A stretch of 64,000 bases of DNA from Reyranella aquatilis (lineage in GTDB: Bacteria > Pseudomonadota > Alphaproteobacteria > Reyranellales > Reyranellaceae). Both the position numbers and the translations under genes were made by a program. The stretch spans positions 496,001 to 560,000 of the forward strand of contig NZ_JAJISD010000001.1 of NCBI RefSeq assembly GCF_020880995.1, given 5' to 3'. This document shows positions 18,978 to 30,683 of the stretch, one piece after another; the stretch's first letter is position 1; every line of letters starts with the position of its first letter. A model generated the notes under the pieces. It ran no database searches. It was not told where the DNA came from and worked only from the letters and a program-made list of their open reading frames with translations.

Positions 18978-19966
18978 CCGGCGAGGATTGCGAGGCAGCC
19001 CGTCTTTGCCAGGAGCGGTTCCAGTCCGCTCGCGCCCCTGGCGGCGGCGAACTTTGCGCGGATCTCCGCCAGGGAGCGTGCATGGTACTTCTGGGGCTCC
19101 TGCGCCCAGGACACTTCGCCAAGGTTCACAGTGAAGCTCTTGTCTCCGCGCCCGATCGCAGCCGCGTTGGCCGCCGACCAGGGCAGGAACAGCGCGCCCA
19201 CCTCCTGGGAGAGGAGCGGTTCGAGCGTCGGTGCAAGCGCGTCGAGCGTCTCGAAGGCGCCTTCCTCCCGAGGCGAGAGCATCCGCTGGACCCAGGCCAT
19301 CACCTTCGGCGCCGAGGCCCGCATGAGCGCGCCCGGGGTCGGATCGGTCGCGGCCTCGTAGAGCTGGCCCCACAGGCCGAAATCGGCCATGGCGGGACGG
19401 CCGCCCAGCAGGTAGGGCCGCGACGCCAGATGCGCCTCGATTAGGCCCAGGGCCTTCGCGAACGACGCCTCGATCACCGGCTCCGTCGCCGTGTTGGACC
19501 CTACGAACCCCAGCCGCCCCGTCATGCGCTCGGCCACGGCCGCGCGCGCCTGTGCCACGGCAAGCGTGCCCTGCGCGCCCATCATCTGCAGGGCGATACG
19601 CTCGGCCGTCGACCACACGTCCGGCTGATAGCGCCAGCGATAGTGGAACATCCACTTGTTGCCCCACTCGTCGCCATACTCTTCCAGCAGCGCCGACACG
19701 AAAGCGAGGGCGGGATCCGCCGGAGTAACGGACGGTTCGGAATGCGAGGTCTCGAAGCGTTCGAGGATCGGGGTCGAATCCTGGACGCCCTCGCCTTCCG
19801 GCGTCACGACCAGCGGGACGAGCGGCAGCTTGGCGTACTTCTGGAACTCCGCCTGGACCGCGGGCGAGCGCGGGATCCATTCGTGGTCGATCTTCTTGTA
19901 GCGGAAGAAGGACCGGACCTTCACCGAGTAGGGCGACAGTTCAGAGCCGTAGATTCGGTAGGTCAT
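18974..19966 (-). CDS. Glutathione S-transferase family protein
   Basis: A 330-residue protein with a thioredoxin-like N-terminal domain ([20 protein letters not shown], then LPLVPLVV with the cis-Pro and [11 protein letters not shown] for glutathione gamma-glutamyl contact) and a helical C-terminal domain ([20 protein letters not shown]). It is about 100 residues longer than classical bacterial GSTs, with a C-terminal extension. The active-site Ser is likely in ELSPYS. Conjugation or isomerisation substrate unknown. Confidence 0.85.
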   Translation of the reverse strand: MTYRIYGSELSPYSVKVRSFFRYKKIDHEWIPRSPAVQAEFQKYAKLPLVPLVVTPEGEGVQDSTPILERFETSHSEPSVTPADPALAFVSALLEEYGDEWGNKWMFHYRWRYQPDVWSTAERIALQMMGAQGTLAVAQARAAVAERMTGRLGFVGSNTATEPVIEASFAKALGLIEAHLASRPYLLGGRPAMADFGLWGQLYEAATDPTPGALMRASAPKVMAWVQRMLSPREEGAFETLDALAPTLEPLLSQEVGALFLPWSAANAAAIGRGDKSFTVNLGEVSWAQEPQKYHARSLAEIRAKFAAARGASGLEPLLAKTGCLAILAG

Positions 19967-19973
19967 GGCGCCC

Positions 19974-21041
19974 TCAGATCCAGCGCTTGCGCTTCAGCCA
20001 AAGGAAGATCGAGCCGACGATGACGACGACCATCACCCAGAAGAACGTGTAACCGTACTTCCAGCCCAGTTCGGGCATGTTTCCGGTGTCGCGGTCGAAG
20101 TTCATGCCGTAGATGCCGGCCAGGAAGCTCAGCGGCATGAAGAACACGGTGATGACCGCCATGGTCTTCATGACCTCGGACATCCGGTTGGACGAATCCA
20201 TGAGGTAGACTTCCATGAGGCCGTTGGCCATTTCGCGGTAGCTCTCGACCAGCTCCAGGACGGCCACGGCATGGTCGAAGCAGTCGCGAAGGTAGGTGCG
20301 CGTCTCCGGCATGATGAACGGCACGTCGGGCCGCATCACCGCAAGCACAGTCTCGCGTTCGGCCCACTGGATGCGATGGAACGACACCAGCGCTCGCCGT
20401 GCCTGGTGGATGTGCGCCAGCGTGTCCTTGGTCGGATGATCGAGCGCCTCCTCCTCCAGCTCCTCGAGATGCGTCGACAGGGCTTCGATCAACGGGAACT
20501 TGCGGTCCACCACGAGATCGATCAGCGCATAGACGAGGTAGTCGATGCCGAAGGTGCGCAGCCGGGAGCCCGCCGTCTGGATACGGTCGCGGACCGGCTT
20601 GAAGATGTCAGCCTTCAGGTCATGGAAGGAGATGACGTAGTTGTCGCCGAAGAAGATGCTGACCTGCCGGCCCTTCAGCGTGCAGTCCTCGTAGGCCGGA
20701 TCGTTGAGGACGATGAAGCCCTGCCCCTCGTAGATGTCGAGCTTGCTGCGCTGGTTCGCGTGGAACACATCCTCAAGCGCCAGCGGATGGAGATTGAACG
20801 CCATGCCGAGACTGCGCAGCATCTCCGAACTCGGCCTGCCACCCACGTCGATCCATGTATGGCCGGGAGTACCGAGGTGGAAGCGGCACTGATCCACCTC
20901 CACCCCATGAAGAACCTCGACCTCGTCCTGGGTGTACTCAACCAGGGTGAAGTCGAGAGCCTCGTCGGGAACGGGCGCGCGCCCGGCCAGGGTGCCGGGC
21001 GCTGTACCGGGCTGGGTGTGACGACGGGTAAAGCCATCCAT
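19974..21041 (-). CDS. corA: CorA-family magnesium/cobalt transporter
   Basis: A 355-residue protein with a long soluble N-terminal funnel domain and two C-terminal membrane helices. The CorA signature GMN is present in IYGMNFDRDTGNMPEL, between TM1 (MAVITVFFMPLSFLAGIYG) and TM2 (FFWVMVVVIVGSIFLWL), and the C-terminus is basic (KRKRWI). It forms a pentameric Mg2+ channel in the inner membrane. It is 7 bases from the GST gene in the same direction, but a functional link is not evident. Confidence 0.93.
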   Translation of the reverse strand: MDGFTRRHTQPGTAPGTLAGRAPVPDEALDFTLVEYTQDEVEVLHGVEVDQCRFHLGTPGHTWIDVGGRPSSEMLRSLGMAFNLHPLALEDVFHANQRSKLDIYEGQGFIVLNDPAYEDCTLKGRQVSIFFGDNYVISFHDLKADIFKPVRDRIQTAGSRLRTFGIDYLVYALIDLVVDRKFPLIEALSTHLEELEEEALDHPTKDTLAHIHQARRALVSFHRIQWAERETVLAVMRPDVPFIMPETRTYLRDCFDHAVAVLELVESYREMANGLMEVYLMDSSNRMSEVMKTMAVITVFFMPLSFLAGIYGMNFDRDTGNMPELGWKYGYTFFWVMVVVIVGSIFLWLKRKRWI

Positions 21042-21065
21042 GCGTCGACCTCGCCGCGCTCGTCT

Positions 21066-21350
21066 TTAGACTTCTTCCATCACCTGGACGTCGGGACGGC
21101 CGGCAAGATAGTCGCCGAGCTTGCGGCCCAGTTCCTTGAAATGCGGAGCCGCCCGGTGGGCCTCGAGCGCCGCCTGGTTCTCGTAACGCTCCAACATGAC
21201 GTAGACATTAACGTCGCCCGTCTTGTGCAGCGCATAGAGCTTGTTGCCGGGCTCGTCGGCATGGACCTTGGCCTGCAGGGCCTTCATGGTCGCCTCGAAG
21301 TCCGCATTGGTGCCGGGCTTGATGGTCAGTTTCGCGATAACGCCGATCAT
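21066..21350 (-). CDS. Antibiotic biosynthesis monooxygenase (ABM/YgiN-like) domain protein
   Basis: A 94-residue ferredoxin-fold protein with the ABM pattern: GVIAKLTIKPGTNADFEAT, KLYALHKTGDVNVYVMLERY, and ALEAHRAAPHFKELG with the conserved His. Such small dimeric proteins include quinol monooxygenases and heme- or aromatic-modifying enzymes; exact activity unknown. It is encoded between the CorA and MaoC-like genes, same strand. Confidence 0.88.
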   Translation of the reverse strand: MIGVIAKLTIKPGTNADFEATMKALQAKVHADEPGNKLYALHKTGDVNVYVMLERYENQAALEAHRAAPHFKELGRKLGDYLAGRPDVQVMEEV

Positions 21351-21368
21351 GGTCTCTCCTCCTGCCGC

Positions 21369-21860
21369 CTACTGCGGCTTCTTCCTCAAAAGATACTTGT
21401 GCTCTCCGTCGCACACCAGTTCGCCCGCCTGATTGTGAATGGTGAGCTTCAGGACGGCGACCCCCGTGGTGCGACCGGGCTTGAGCTCGATCACCTCCAG
21501 CATCGGGTAGAGCGTGTCGCCGACATAGACCGGCTTCAGGAAGCGCGATGACTGCTCCAGGAATCCGATCAGCGATTCGCCCACGAAATGTGGAAAGATT
21601 CCCCCACCCGCCGCACCCTGGATCGCCACCTGCAGCCCATGGGCCAGCATGTCGCGATGGCCCAGCGCCTTGCAGTATTCCCTGTCGTAGTGGATCGGAT
21701 GGTTGTCGCCGCTGGCGAGTTGGAAGGCCGAGAACAGCGCCTCGGTCTGCGTCCGCGAGTTGATGTAGAACTTTTGTCCGACAGCCAGATCCTCGAACCA
21801 GTGCGCAGGCCCGAAGCGGTGCTGCGCCGGGTCGAACGGCCTGTCCTCCGTGGCGGCCAT
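21369..21860 (-). CDS. MaoC-like hotdog-fold dehydratase
   Basis: A 163-residue single-hotdog protein with the MaoC/(R)-specific enoyl-CoA hydratase motif: AFQLASGDNHPIHYDREYCK with the Asp/His pair, and MLAHGLQVAIQ. It would hydrate an enoyl-CoA or bind a related thioester. Its ATG overlaps the stop of the upstream GST gene (TAATG), which suggests co-translation. It sits at the end of the valine-catabolic gene run; its specific role is unknown. Confidence 0.87.
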   Translation of the reverse strand: MAATEDRPFDPAQHRFGPAHWFEDLAVGQKFYINSRTQTEALFSAFQLASGDNHPIHYDREYCKALGHRDMLAHGLQVAIQGAAGGGIFPHFVGESLIGFLEQSSRFLKPVYVGDTLYPMLEVIELKPGRTTGVAVLKLTIHNQAGELVCDGEHKYLLRKKPQ

Positions 21861-22546
21861 TACGCGGTCTTCGCCTTGCGGGCCATGCCCCCGAACAGAT
21901 CGAGCATCCGCTCCCGCCAGGCATGGACAGGGTCGTCAGGCTCCAGCAACTCCAGCGGGCTGATCGTGCGCGGCCACATGAAGGTGCCCGCCAGAATGTA
22001 GTCCGGATAGGCGGCCTCCGCGCCCGACAGGAACTTCTGCTCGCGCAACGCCCGCCGCGCGGGCTCGAGAGCGGTACGAAGCGCCGCAAGCCCCTTCTCG
22101 CGCGCCTTGGCCTGGAACCCTGTAAAATCCTGCGTGCCCAGCCGTGCGCCGCGCGATTCGGCGAAGTAGGGTTTGTCCTCCGGCCGGACGCGATCATAGA
22201 GGTCGCCCACGATCAGCGGGAAGAGAGCGGCATTGATGACTGTATCCGCCCAGCCGTTGATGAACCGCGCGTAGGAGCGCCCCATCTCGCTCTTCAGCAG
22301 CAACTTCTCGGGGTACATCTCGTCGAGATAGACGGCGATCGCCCAGCTGTCCTTGATCGGCTTCTCGCCGTCTTTGAGGACCGGCACCGTCTTGGAATCG
22401 GCAAACGCGATCTTCTCCTTCTCCGTGAAGCCCATCGGCACGCTGGTGAAGTCGAGCCCCTTGTGCGCCAGCGAGAACTTGGTTCGCCAGCAGAACGGGC
22501 TGGGTCGCCGGTCTTCCTCGAAAGCGAGGTCGTAGAGCGTGATCAT
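21860..22546 (-). CDS. Glutathione S-transferase family protein
   Basis: A 228-residue GST with an N-terminal thioredoxin-like domain (MITLYDLAFEEDRRPSPFCW, SKTVPVLKDGE with the cis-Pro, and DSWAIAVYLDEMYP) and a helical C-terminal domain. I place the start at ATG 22546, preceded by TGAGGA at good spacing; an ATG six codons earlier is possible. The CPF-like site reads PSPFCW. Substrate unknown. It overlaps the MaoC start and follows the 3-hydroxyisobutyrate dehydrogenase gene closely. Confidence 0.86.
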   Translation of the reverse strand: MITLYDLAFEEDRRPSPFCWRTKFSLAHKGLDFTSVPMGFTEKEKIAFADSKTVPVLKDGEKPIKDSWAIAVYLDEMYPEKLLLKSEMGRSYARFINGWADTVINAALFPLIVGDLYDRVRPEDKPYFAESRGARLGTQDFTGFQAKAREKGLAALRTALEPARRALREQKFLSGAEAAYPDYILAGTFMWPRTISPLELLEPDDPVHAWRERMLDLFGGMARKAKTA

Positions 22547-22553
22547 CCGATCC

Positions 22554-23435
22554 TCACTTGCCATCCAGCATCTTGATGATGCCGGAGAAGTCCTTGGCGC
22601 CGTTGCCCGAGTTGACGAACAGGCTGAAGAGCTGGGCAGCCTCCGCGCCGAGCGGGGTGCTGGCGCCCGCGGCGTTCGCGGCCTGCTGCGCGAGCATCAG
22701 GTCCTTCAGCATCATCGCCGCCGTGAAGCCCGGCTGGTAGTCGCGGTTGGCGGGCGAAGCCGGCACCGGCCCCGGTACCGGGCAATAGTTGGTGAGCGAC
22801 CAGCACTGGCCCGAGGCGGTCGAGGCAACATCGAACAACTTCTGCGCATCGAGACCGAGCCGCTTGGCCAGCATGAAGGCTTCGCTGACGGCAATCATGG
22901 AAATGCCCAGGATCATGTTGTTGCAGATCTTCGCCGCCTGCCCGCCGCCGCTGGTGCCGGCCAGCACGATGTTCTTGCCCATCTTCTCCAGGATGGGCTT
23001 CGCCTTGGCGAAGGACGTCTCGCTGCCGCCCACCATGAAGGTGAGCGTGCCGGCAGTGGCTCCGCCTACGCCGCCCGAGACCGGCGCATCGACCATGTCC
23101 ATGCCGGCCTTCTCGGCCAGCGCCGCCACATGGCGGGCGCTCTCCACGTCGATGGTCGAGCAATCGATCAGCAGCGTGCCCCTGGCAACGTTCGGCAGGA
23201 CGTCCTTCTCGTAGACCTCGCGGACATGCTTGCCGGCCGGCAGCATGGTGACGACGATCTCCGCACCCTTGACGGCCTCCGCCGCGGAGGAGGCCTTGTG
23301 CGCCCCCTTTTCCACCGCCGCGGCCACGGCGGCGTCCGACAGGTCGAATGCCGACACGTGATGCTGCGCCTTGGCCAGGTTGGCGGCCATCGGGCCGCCC
23401 ATGTTGCCTAGACCGATGAAGGCGATCTTCGCCAT
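22554..23435 (-). CDS. mmsB: 3-hydroxyisobutyrate dehydrogenase
   Basis: A 293-residue beta-hydroxyacid dehydrogenase. NAD-binding motif IAFIGLGNMGGPMAANL, substrate site DAPVSGGVGGATAGTL, and the catalytic Lys region GGGQAAKICNNMILG are intact, and the C-terminus is KDFSGIIKMLDGK. It oxidises 3-hydroxyisobutyrate to methylmalonate semialdehyde in valine degradation. The two genes just upstream in the transcript encode the preceding pathway steps, which supports this specificity. Confidence 0.92.
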   Translation of the reverse strand: MAKIAFIGLGNMGGPMAANLAKAQHHVSAFDLSDAAVAAAVEKGAHKASSAAEAVKGAEIVVTMLPAGKHVREVYEKDVLPNVARGTLLIDCSTIDVESARHVAALAEKAGMDMVDAPVSGGVGGATAGTLTFMVGGSETSFAKAKPILEKMGKNIVLAGTSGGGQAAKICNNMILGISMIAVSEAFMLAKRLGLDAQKLFDVASTASGQCWSLTNYCPVPGPVPASPANRDYQPGFTAAMMLKDLMLAQQAANAAGASTPLGAEAAQLFSLFVNSGNGAKDFSGIIKMLDGK

Positions 23436-23463
23436 GGTTTCCTCCGTTAGGTTTTCTGCCGCT

Positions 23464-24543
23464 TCAGTCGAAGAACAGGTCGTTCGCCACCGGCCTGAAA
23501 TGCTCCTCGACCATCGCCGCGGTCACGCCGTCGATGGTCGGCGGGTTCCACTGTGGCTTCTGGTCCTTGTCGATCAGCAGCGCGCGCACGCCCTCGAAGA
23601 AGTCGTGGCCCTTCTGCATGCAGCGCTGGGACATGCGGTACTCGATCGTCATCGTGTCCTCGAACGACTTGTTCGCACAGGCCTTGAGCTGGGCCAGCGT
23701 GATGGCCATCGACAGCGGCGACAGCTTCATGAGCGCCGCCAACTGCTTCTGCGCGAACTCGCTGTTCGACTTCTTCAGCTTGGCAACGATCTCGGGCAGC
23801 GTCTCGGCCGAGAAGCAGCGGTCGATCTCCGGCATCAGCGCCGGCAGCGTGGGATCGCCGGCATCCGCCTTGAACCGGTCGATGACCGCATCGACCTTCT
23901 CGTCGGCGCGGGGCCCGGAAAGATCCGCCGCGGCCAGGGCGGCCTGCAGATCGTCGATCTTCGCGCTCGGCACGAAGGCATGGGCGATGCCCGCCCACAC
24001 CGCGTCCGCCGCCTTGAGGCGGTAGCTGGTGAGCGCCAGGAACGTGCCCAGCGCACCCGGAAGGCGCGTCAGGAAGTAGCCGCCGCCGACGTCAGGAAAG
24101 AGGCCGATGGTCGTCTCGGGCATCGCGAAGAGGTACTTCTCGGTCACCACCGAGTGCGAGCCGTGCGCCGACAGACCGACACCACCGCCCATGTTGATGC
24201 CGTCGATCAGCGAGATCCACGGCTTGGCGTAGCGGTAGATGCGGCGGTTGACGATGTACTCGTCGCGGAAGAAGTCGCGGCGCAGCGTGCCCGAGGGATT
24301 GTCGCGCATCTCGCGATAGAGCCCCGCCACGTCGCCGCCGGCGGAGAAGGCCCGGTCACCCGCGCCACGCAGCACCACCGCCTTGATGGACGGGTCCTTC
24401 TCCCACTCCGGCATCACGCGCTCCATCTCCAGGATGATGCCGTGCGACAGCGAGTTGAGGACTTTCGGCCGGTTGAGCGTCATGATGCCCAGACCATCCT
24501 TCACATCGAACAGAATTTCAGCTTCTGACAATTCAAACTCCAA
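23464..24543 (-). CDS. 3-hydroxyisobutyryl-CoA hydrolase (enoyl-CoA hydratase/isomerase superfamily)
   Basis: A 359-residue crotonase-fold protein, longer than enoyl-CoA hydratases (about 260) as is usual for 3-hydroxyisobutyryl-CoA hydrolases. Marks: IMTLNRPKVLNSLSHGI, LRGAGDRAFSAGGDVAGLYR (oxyanion hole), DGINMGGGVGLSAHGSH and MPETTIGLFPDVGGGYFL with the catalytic Glu. It releases free 3-hydroxyisobutyrate from its CoA ester, the substrate for the downstream mmsB product. Its operon position fits the valine pathway. Confidence 0.9.
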   Translation of the reverse strand: MEFELSEAEILFDVKDGLGIMTLNRPKVLNSLSHGIILEMERVMPEWEKDPSIKAVVLRGAGDRAFSAGGDVAGLYREMRDNPSGTLRRDFFRDEYIVNRRIYRYAKPWISLIDGINMGGGVGLSAHGSHSVVTEKYLFAMPETTIGLFPDVGGGYFLTRLPGALGTFLALTSYRLKAADAVWAGIAHAFVPSAKIDDLQAALAAADLSGPRADEKVDAVIDRFKADAGDPTLPALMPEIDRCFSAETLPEIVAKLKKSNSEFAQKQLAALMKLSPLSMAITLAQLKACANKSFEDTMTIEYRMSQRCMQKGHDFFEGVRALLIDKDQKPQWNPPTIDGVTAAMVEEHFRPVANDLFFD

Positions 24544-24556
24544 ACTTCGGACGGGG

Positions 24557-27281
<2,725 letters not shown>

Positions 27282-27284
27282 GTC

Positions 27285-27437
27285 CTACCGACGCTCGGAG
27301 CGTTCCCGCTCCTCGCGTTCGCGCTTGCGCCGCTTCTCCTCTTCCGCGGCGCCGCGATAGGCGCGCCACGCCAGTACAAGCGCCACTGCAGAACATGCCA
27401 CGCCAACGATCATCGCCATCGGCTGGGTCTCACCCAT
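27285..27437 (-). CDS. Small single-span membrane protein (50 residues)
   Basis: A short frame encoding 50 residues: a short N-terminus (MGETQPMAM), one hydrophobic helix (about residues 8-25, IVGVACSAVALVLAW) and a very charged tail alternating Arg/Lys and Glu (EEEKRRKREREERERSERR). It reads like a membrane anchor with a cytoplasmic charged helix. It is the last member of the MFS/hydrolase minus-strand run, 12 bases after the MFS gene. No family is recognised; existence is moderately likely from placement and composition. Confidence 0.5.
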   Translation of the reverse strand: MGETQPMAMIVGVACSAVALVLAWRAYRGAAEEEKRRKREREERERSERR

Positions 27438-27449
27438 TTTCGAAGAACC

Positions 27450-28670
27450 TCATGATCCTCCTCGCGCCAAGCCCTCTAAAGGCGGCTTAGTCTCGGGCAT
27501 GAAGGCAGCATAGATCAGCAGCCCAGCGGCGGCGACTGTCGCCAAAGCCAGAAAGCCCGCCGAATGGCCGGCCATGACGACCACCAAGCCAGCAAAGCTC
27601 GTGCTCATCGCGGCCCCGAGGCCTAGCGCTGTCGCGATGGCGCCGAGACAGGCGTTGAAGCGGCCTGTCCCCTGTGTGAGATCGGCCACGACGATGGGAA
27701 AGAGAGCCCCGAAGATTCCGGCCCCCACGCCATCGAGCGCCTGGACGGCGACCAGCCAGTACGGATCGTCGGAGAGCGGATAGAGCGCCCCGCGCACCGC
27801 AAGCACGAGGAAGCCCGCCAGAAAAAGCGGCTTCCGCCCCCACTCGTCGGCCTTGGCGCCCACGACCAGGGCGGCGGGAATCATGACGAGCTGGGCGATC
27901 ACGATGCAGGCCGCCATCAGGGTCGTTCCCAGAGACTCGTTTGTCAGCGCGAGCTTCTGGCCGACAAGTGGAAGCATCGCTGCGTTTGCGAAGTGGAACA
28001 GCACGACGCTTCCGGCGAACACAAGCAGGGAGCGATTCTCGAGCACCACGGCAATGCCGGCCGGCCTCGCGTGGACGCGATGGCTTCCATCGTCGAGGCC
28101 ACGCGCGACGTCGTGGTCGATGGCCCCTGCCGGAATCAGGAGCGTCGAGACAATACTCGCGAGCGCCATCGCGCCCATCAGGTAGAAGACGGCAATCGGG
28201 CCGGTGAAGTACGCCGCCCCTCCGGCCAGGACGGCGGCAACCGCGTTGCCTGCATGATTGAACGCCTCGTTGCGACCTGTACGTCGCGCGAACGCCGTCG
28301 GCCCCATCATGCCGAGCGTGATCGCCGCGATTGCAGGCGCAAAGACGGAGCCGGCGATCCCCGCAACGGACTGGGCGATCGCCACGGACAGGAAGTCGGG
28401 CGCGAGCGGCAGGATCAGGCAACACGCGGTTACCACGATCGCCGCCGCCATAACGGCCGCACGTTTGTACCGGGTAGCGTCGATGAAGCTGCCCGCCGGA
28501 GTCTGGGCAAGGATCCCGGCAATGCCCCCGATCGACATGACGAGGCCGATGCTGGCGACATCCCATTTCTGGATCGTGAGCAGGTAGATCGCCAGATAGG
28601 GCCCCAACCCATCACGCACGTCGGCCAGGAAGAAGTTCAGAGCGTCGAGGCTGCCGTCCGCGCGGCTCAT
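27450..28670 (-). CDS. Major facilitator superfamily transporter
   Basis: A 406-residue membrane protein with 12 predicted helices. The MFS loop motif between TM2 and TM3 is visible as AQTPAGSFIDATRYKRAAV (variant of GxxxDRxGRR), and its repeat in the second half as ALVVGAKADEWGRKPLFLAG. It is an efflux or uptake carrier of unknown substrate. Its ATG overlaps the stop of the upstream YheT-like hydrolase as ATGA. Confidence 0.9.
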   Translation of the reverse strand: MSRADGSLDALNFFLADVRDGLGPYLAIYLLTIQKWDVASIGLVMSIGGIAGILAQTPAGSFIDATRYKRAAVMAAAIVVTACCLILPLAPDFLSVAIAQSVAGIAGSVFAPAIAAITLGMMGPTAFARRTGRNEAFNHAGNAVAAVLAGGAAYFTGPIAVFYLMGAMALASIVSTLLIPAGAIDHDVARGLDDGSHRVHARPAGIAVVLENRSLLVFAGSVVLFHFANAAMLPLVGQKLALTNESLGTTLMAACIVIAQLVMIPAALVVGAKADEWGRKPLFLAGFLVLAVRGALYPLSDDPYWLVAVQALDGVGAGIFGALFPIVVADLTQGTGRFNACLGAIATALGLGAAMSTSFAGLVVVMAGHSAGFLALATVAAAGLLIYAAFMPETKPPLEGLARGGS

Positions 28671-29647
28671 GCCACGCCCGCGAAGAAGGTAGCGACGGCA
28701 AGGTCGCTCCAGGGCCTGCCGCTACCCGAGCCATGGAAGCCGACGTGACCGCCCCGCTCCGATAGCAGCGGCGTCAGAGACGGGTTGGCCGCCCAGTCGT
28801 AGCCGCTGTAGATCGCGCCGGGAATCCAGGGATCGTCCAGCGCCGCGAGCACCAGCGTCGGCACCCGAATGCCGCCCATGAAGGCGATCGGCTTGCAGCG
28901 CTCGTAGTAGTCTTCCGCCCCTGCAAAGCCGTGGCGCGGCGCAATGAAGACCTCGTCATAGTCCCAAACGGAGCCGGCCCCCAGTATGGCGGCGCGTTCC
29001 TTCGCGGATAAGAAAGCGCCTGGCGCTGTCGCCTCGACCTTCATCTGACGCAGGATGTGACGGTGATACAGGGCGTTGCGCCGCTGCATCATCCGGCGAC
29101 AGGTCGCCGACAGATCGATCGGCGCGCAGACGGTTGCGGCGGCACGCAACGGGGCCGCCTTTCCCTCTTCACCAAGATACTTGAGCAGCATGGCGCCGCC
29201 CAGCGAGTACCCGACGGCACGCATGCCACCGCCAGTGAGCTCAGCTGGCAGCTTGCGGAGCAAGGCGCGGAAATCCTCGCTGCGTCCCGCGTAGTATTGT
29301 CCGCGGCACGTTGCGCGCGACGGGCCCGCGCCCCTCAGGTTTAGGGATAGGACCCGCTCACCGGCATCGAGCAGGCAGCGCGCCATGCTCCTGATATAGG
29401 AACTCTCTTCCGTGCCCGTCAGCCCGTGTATCAGGATCGTAAGGGGCGTACCTTCAACCGGCATTGCGGGACGGTGAAGGCTGCAGACGAGCCGGTCTCC
29501 CGTCCCGTCACCCAGGTCGACCTCGAGGCGCTCCGATTTGTGCGGCGCCAGTTCACCGGGCGGGCGCCGAAGATGATTCCGAAGGGTCTGTAGGTCGGCG
29601 CCCCACCAGGGAAAACGAGGACGGAACGGCTGGATATCGAGGCTCAC
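28667..29647 (-). CDS. YheT-like alpha/beta-hydrolase (first of a tandem pair by position)
   Basis: A 326-residue alpha/beta-hydrolase. The YheT/AB-hydrolase_1 type pattern is visible: FRPRFPWWGADLQTL near the N-terminus, LTILIHGLTGTEESSY with the oxyanion His-Gly, LNLRGAGPS, the nucleophile elbow GYSLGGAM, and the catalytic Asp/His in DDPWIP and GGHVGFHG. It begins at GTG 29647, which overlaps the stop of the upstream paralogue as GTGA. Probably an esterase or lipid hydrolase; substrate unknown. Confidence 0.87.
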   Translation of the reverse strand: MSLDIQPFRPRFPWWGADLQTLRNHLRRPPGELAPHKSERLEVDLGDGTGDRLVCSLHRPAMPVEGTPLTILIHGLTGTEESSYIRSMARCLLDAGERVLSLNLRGAGPSRATCRGQYYAGRSEDFRALLRKLPAELTGGGMRAVGYSLGGAMLLKYLGEEGKAAPLRAAATVCAPIDLSATCRRMMQRRNALYHRHILRQMKVEATAPGAFLSAKERAAILGAGSVWDYDEVFIAPRHGFAGAEDYYERCKPIAFMGGIRVPTLVLAALDDPWIPGAIYSGYDWAANPSLTPLLSERGGHVGFHGSGSGRPWSDLAVATFFAGVA

Positions 29648-30654
29648 GCCTTCATGGTAGCAAGACGGTCGATGAATTTCTCCACCGCAAGGTCGCACCA
29701 CGGCCTGGCGCTGTCGTGGGCATGGAAGCCGATATGCCCGCCGGCCGGTGGCATGAGCGGAACCAGAGACGGATTGTCCGCCCAGTTGAACTCCCGATAG
29801 TACTCCACGGGAATCCAGGGATCGTCGCAGGAAGCGATGACCATGGTGGGAACGCGGATCTCGGGCATGAAGGTGAGCGGCGAACACAGGTCGTAGTAAT
29901 CCTCCGCACCCCGGAAGCCGTATCGCGGGGAGATGAAGCGATCGTCGTACTCCCAGACGCTGCGCGCCGACTTGATGATCTCGCGCTCCTCGGGCGTGGT
30001 GAGTGCGCCTGGTGCCAGCGCTTCCGCCTTCATGTCGTTCAGCAGGTAGGTGTGATAGAGCCAGTTGCGGGCGCGCATCATGTGCCGGCAGGTGCGTGCC
30101 AGGTCGATGGGTGCGCAGATGGTCGCCGCCCCGAGCAGCGGCGAGAAAGAACCTTCCTCACCGAGATACTTGAGAAGCATGGCTCCGCCTAGCGAGTAGC
30201 CGATCGCGACGACGCCGCTCTCCGAAAGATCCTCCGGCAGCTGGTCGAGGATACGACGAAAGTCCGCGGTGCGTCCGACATGGTAGTGCTCGCGGCAGTA
30301 AGGCCGCGAAGGACCGCAACCGCGCAGGTTGAGGCGCAAAACGGAGTAACCGCCATCGAGCAGGTAACGGGCAGCATTCAGCATGTACGCGCTGTTCTCG
30401 CTGCCGGTGAGGCCGTGGATGAGGAGCACGAGCGGACGACCGGCGACCGGCTGCGCCGGCCGGTCCAGCATGCCGAGAAGGATGTCGCCGGTGCGATCGG
30501 CCATGGGAAAAGCCATGCGCTCGCTGGTGTGGGGAGCGAGGTCACAGACACGGGCGGACGTGAGCCGGATGGCGATGGTCTGGAGATCGGCGCCCCACCA
30601 CGGAAAGCGTGGCTTGAACGGCGGGAGATCGAGGGAATCGATGGACGGGGGCAC
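29644..30654 (-). CDS. YheT-like alpha/beta-hydrolase (tandem paralogue)
   Basis: A paralogue of the next downstream gene: FKPRFPWWGADLQT, VLLIHGLTGSENSAY, LNLRGCGPSRPYC, nucleophile elbow GYSLGGAM, DDPWIPVEYY and GGHIGFHAHD are shared. The start is uncertain; I use GTG 30654, which avoids overlap with the divergent gene at 30684, giving 336 residues. An ATG at 30717 would give 357. The close similarity of the pair suggests a local duplication with divergence. Confidence 0.85.
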   Translation of the reverse strand: MPPSIDSLDLPPFKPRFPWWGADLQTIAIRLTSARVCDLAPHTSERMAFPMADRTGDILLGMLDRPAQPVAGRPLVLLIHGLTGSENSAYMLNAARYLLDGGYSVLRLNLRGCGPSRPYCREHYHVGRTADFRRILDQLPEDLSESGVVAIGYSLGGAMLLKYLGEEGSFSPLLGAATICAPIDLARTCRHMMRARNWLYHTYLLNDMKAEALAPGALTTPEEREIIKSARSVWEYDDRFISPRYGFRGAEDYYDLCSPLTFMPEIRVPTMVIASCDDPWIPVEYYREFNWADNPSLVPLMPPAGGHIGFHAHDSARPWCDLAVEKFIDRLATMKA

Positions 30655-30683
30655 GGCTGATCCGTATTCACACACTCGGTTCG

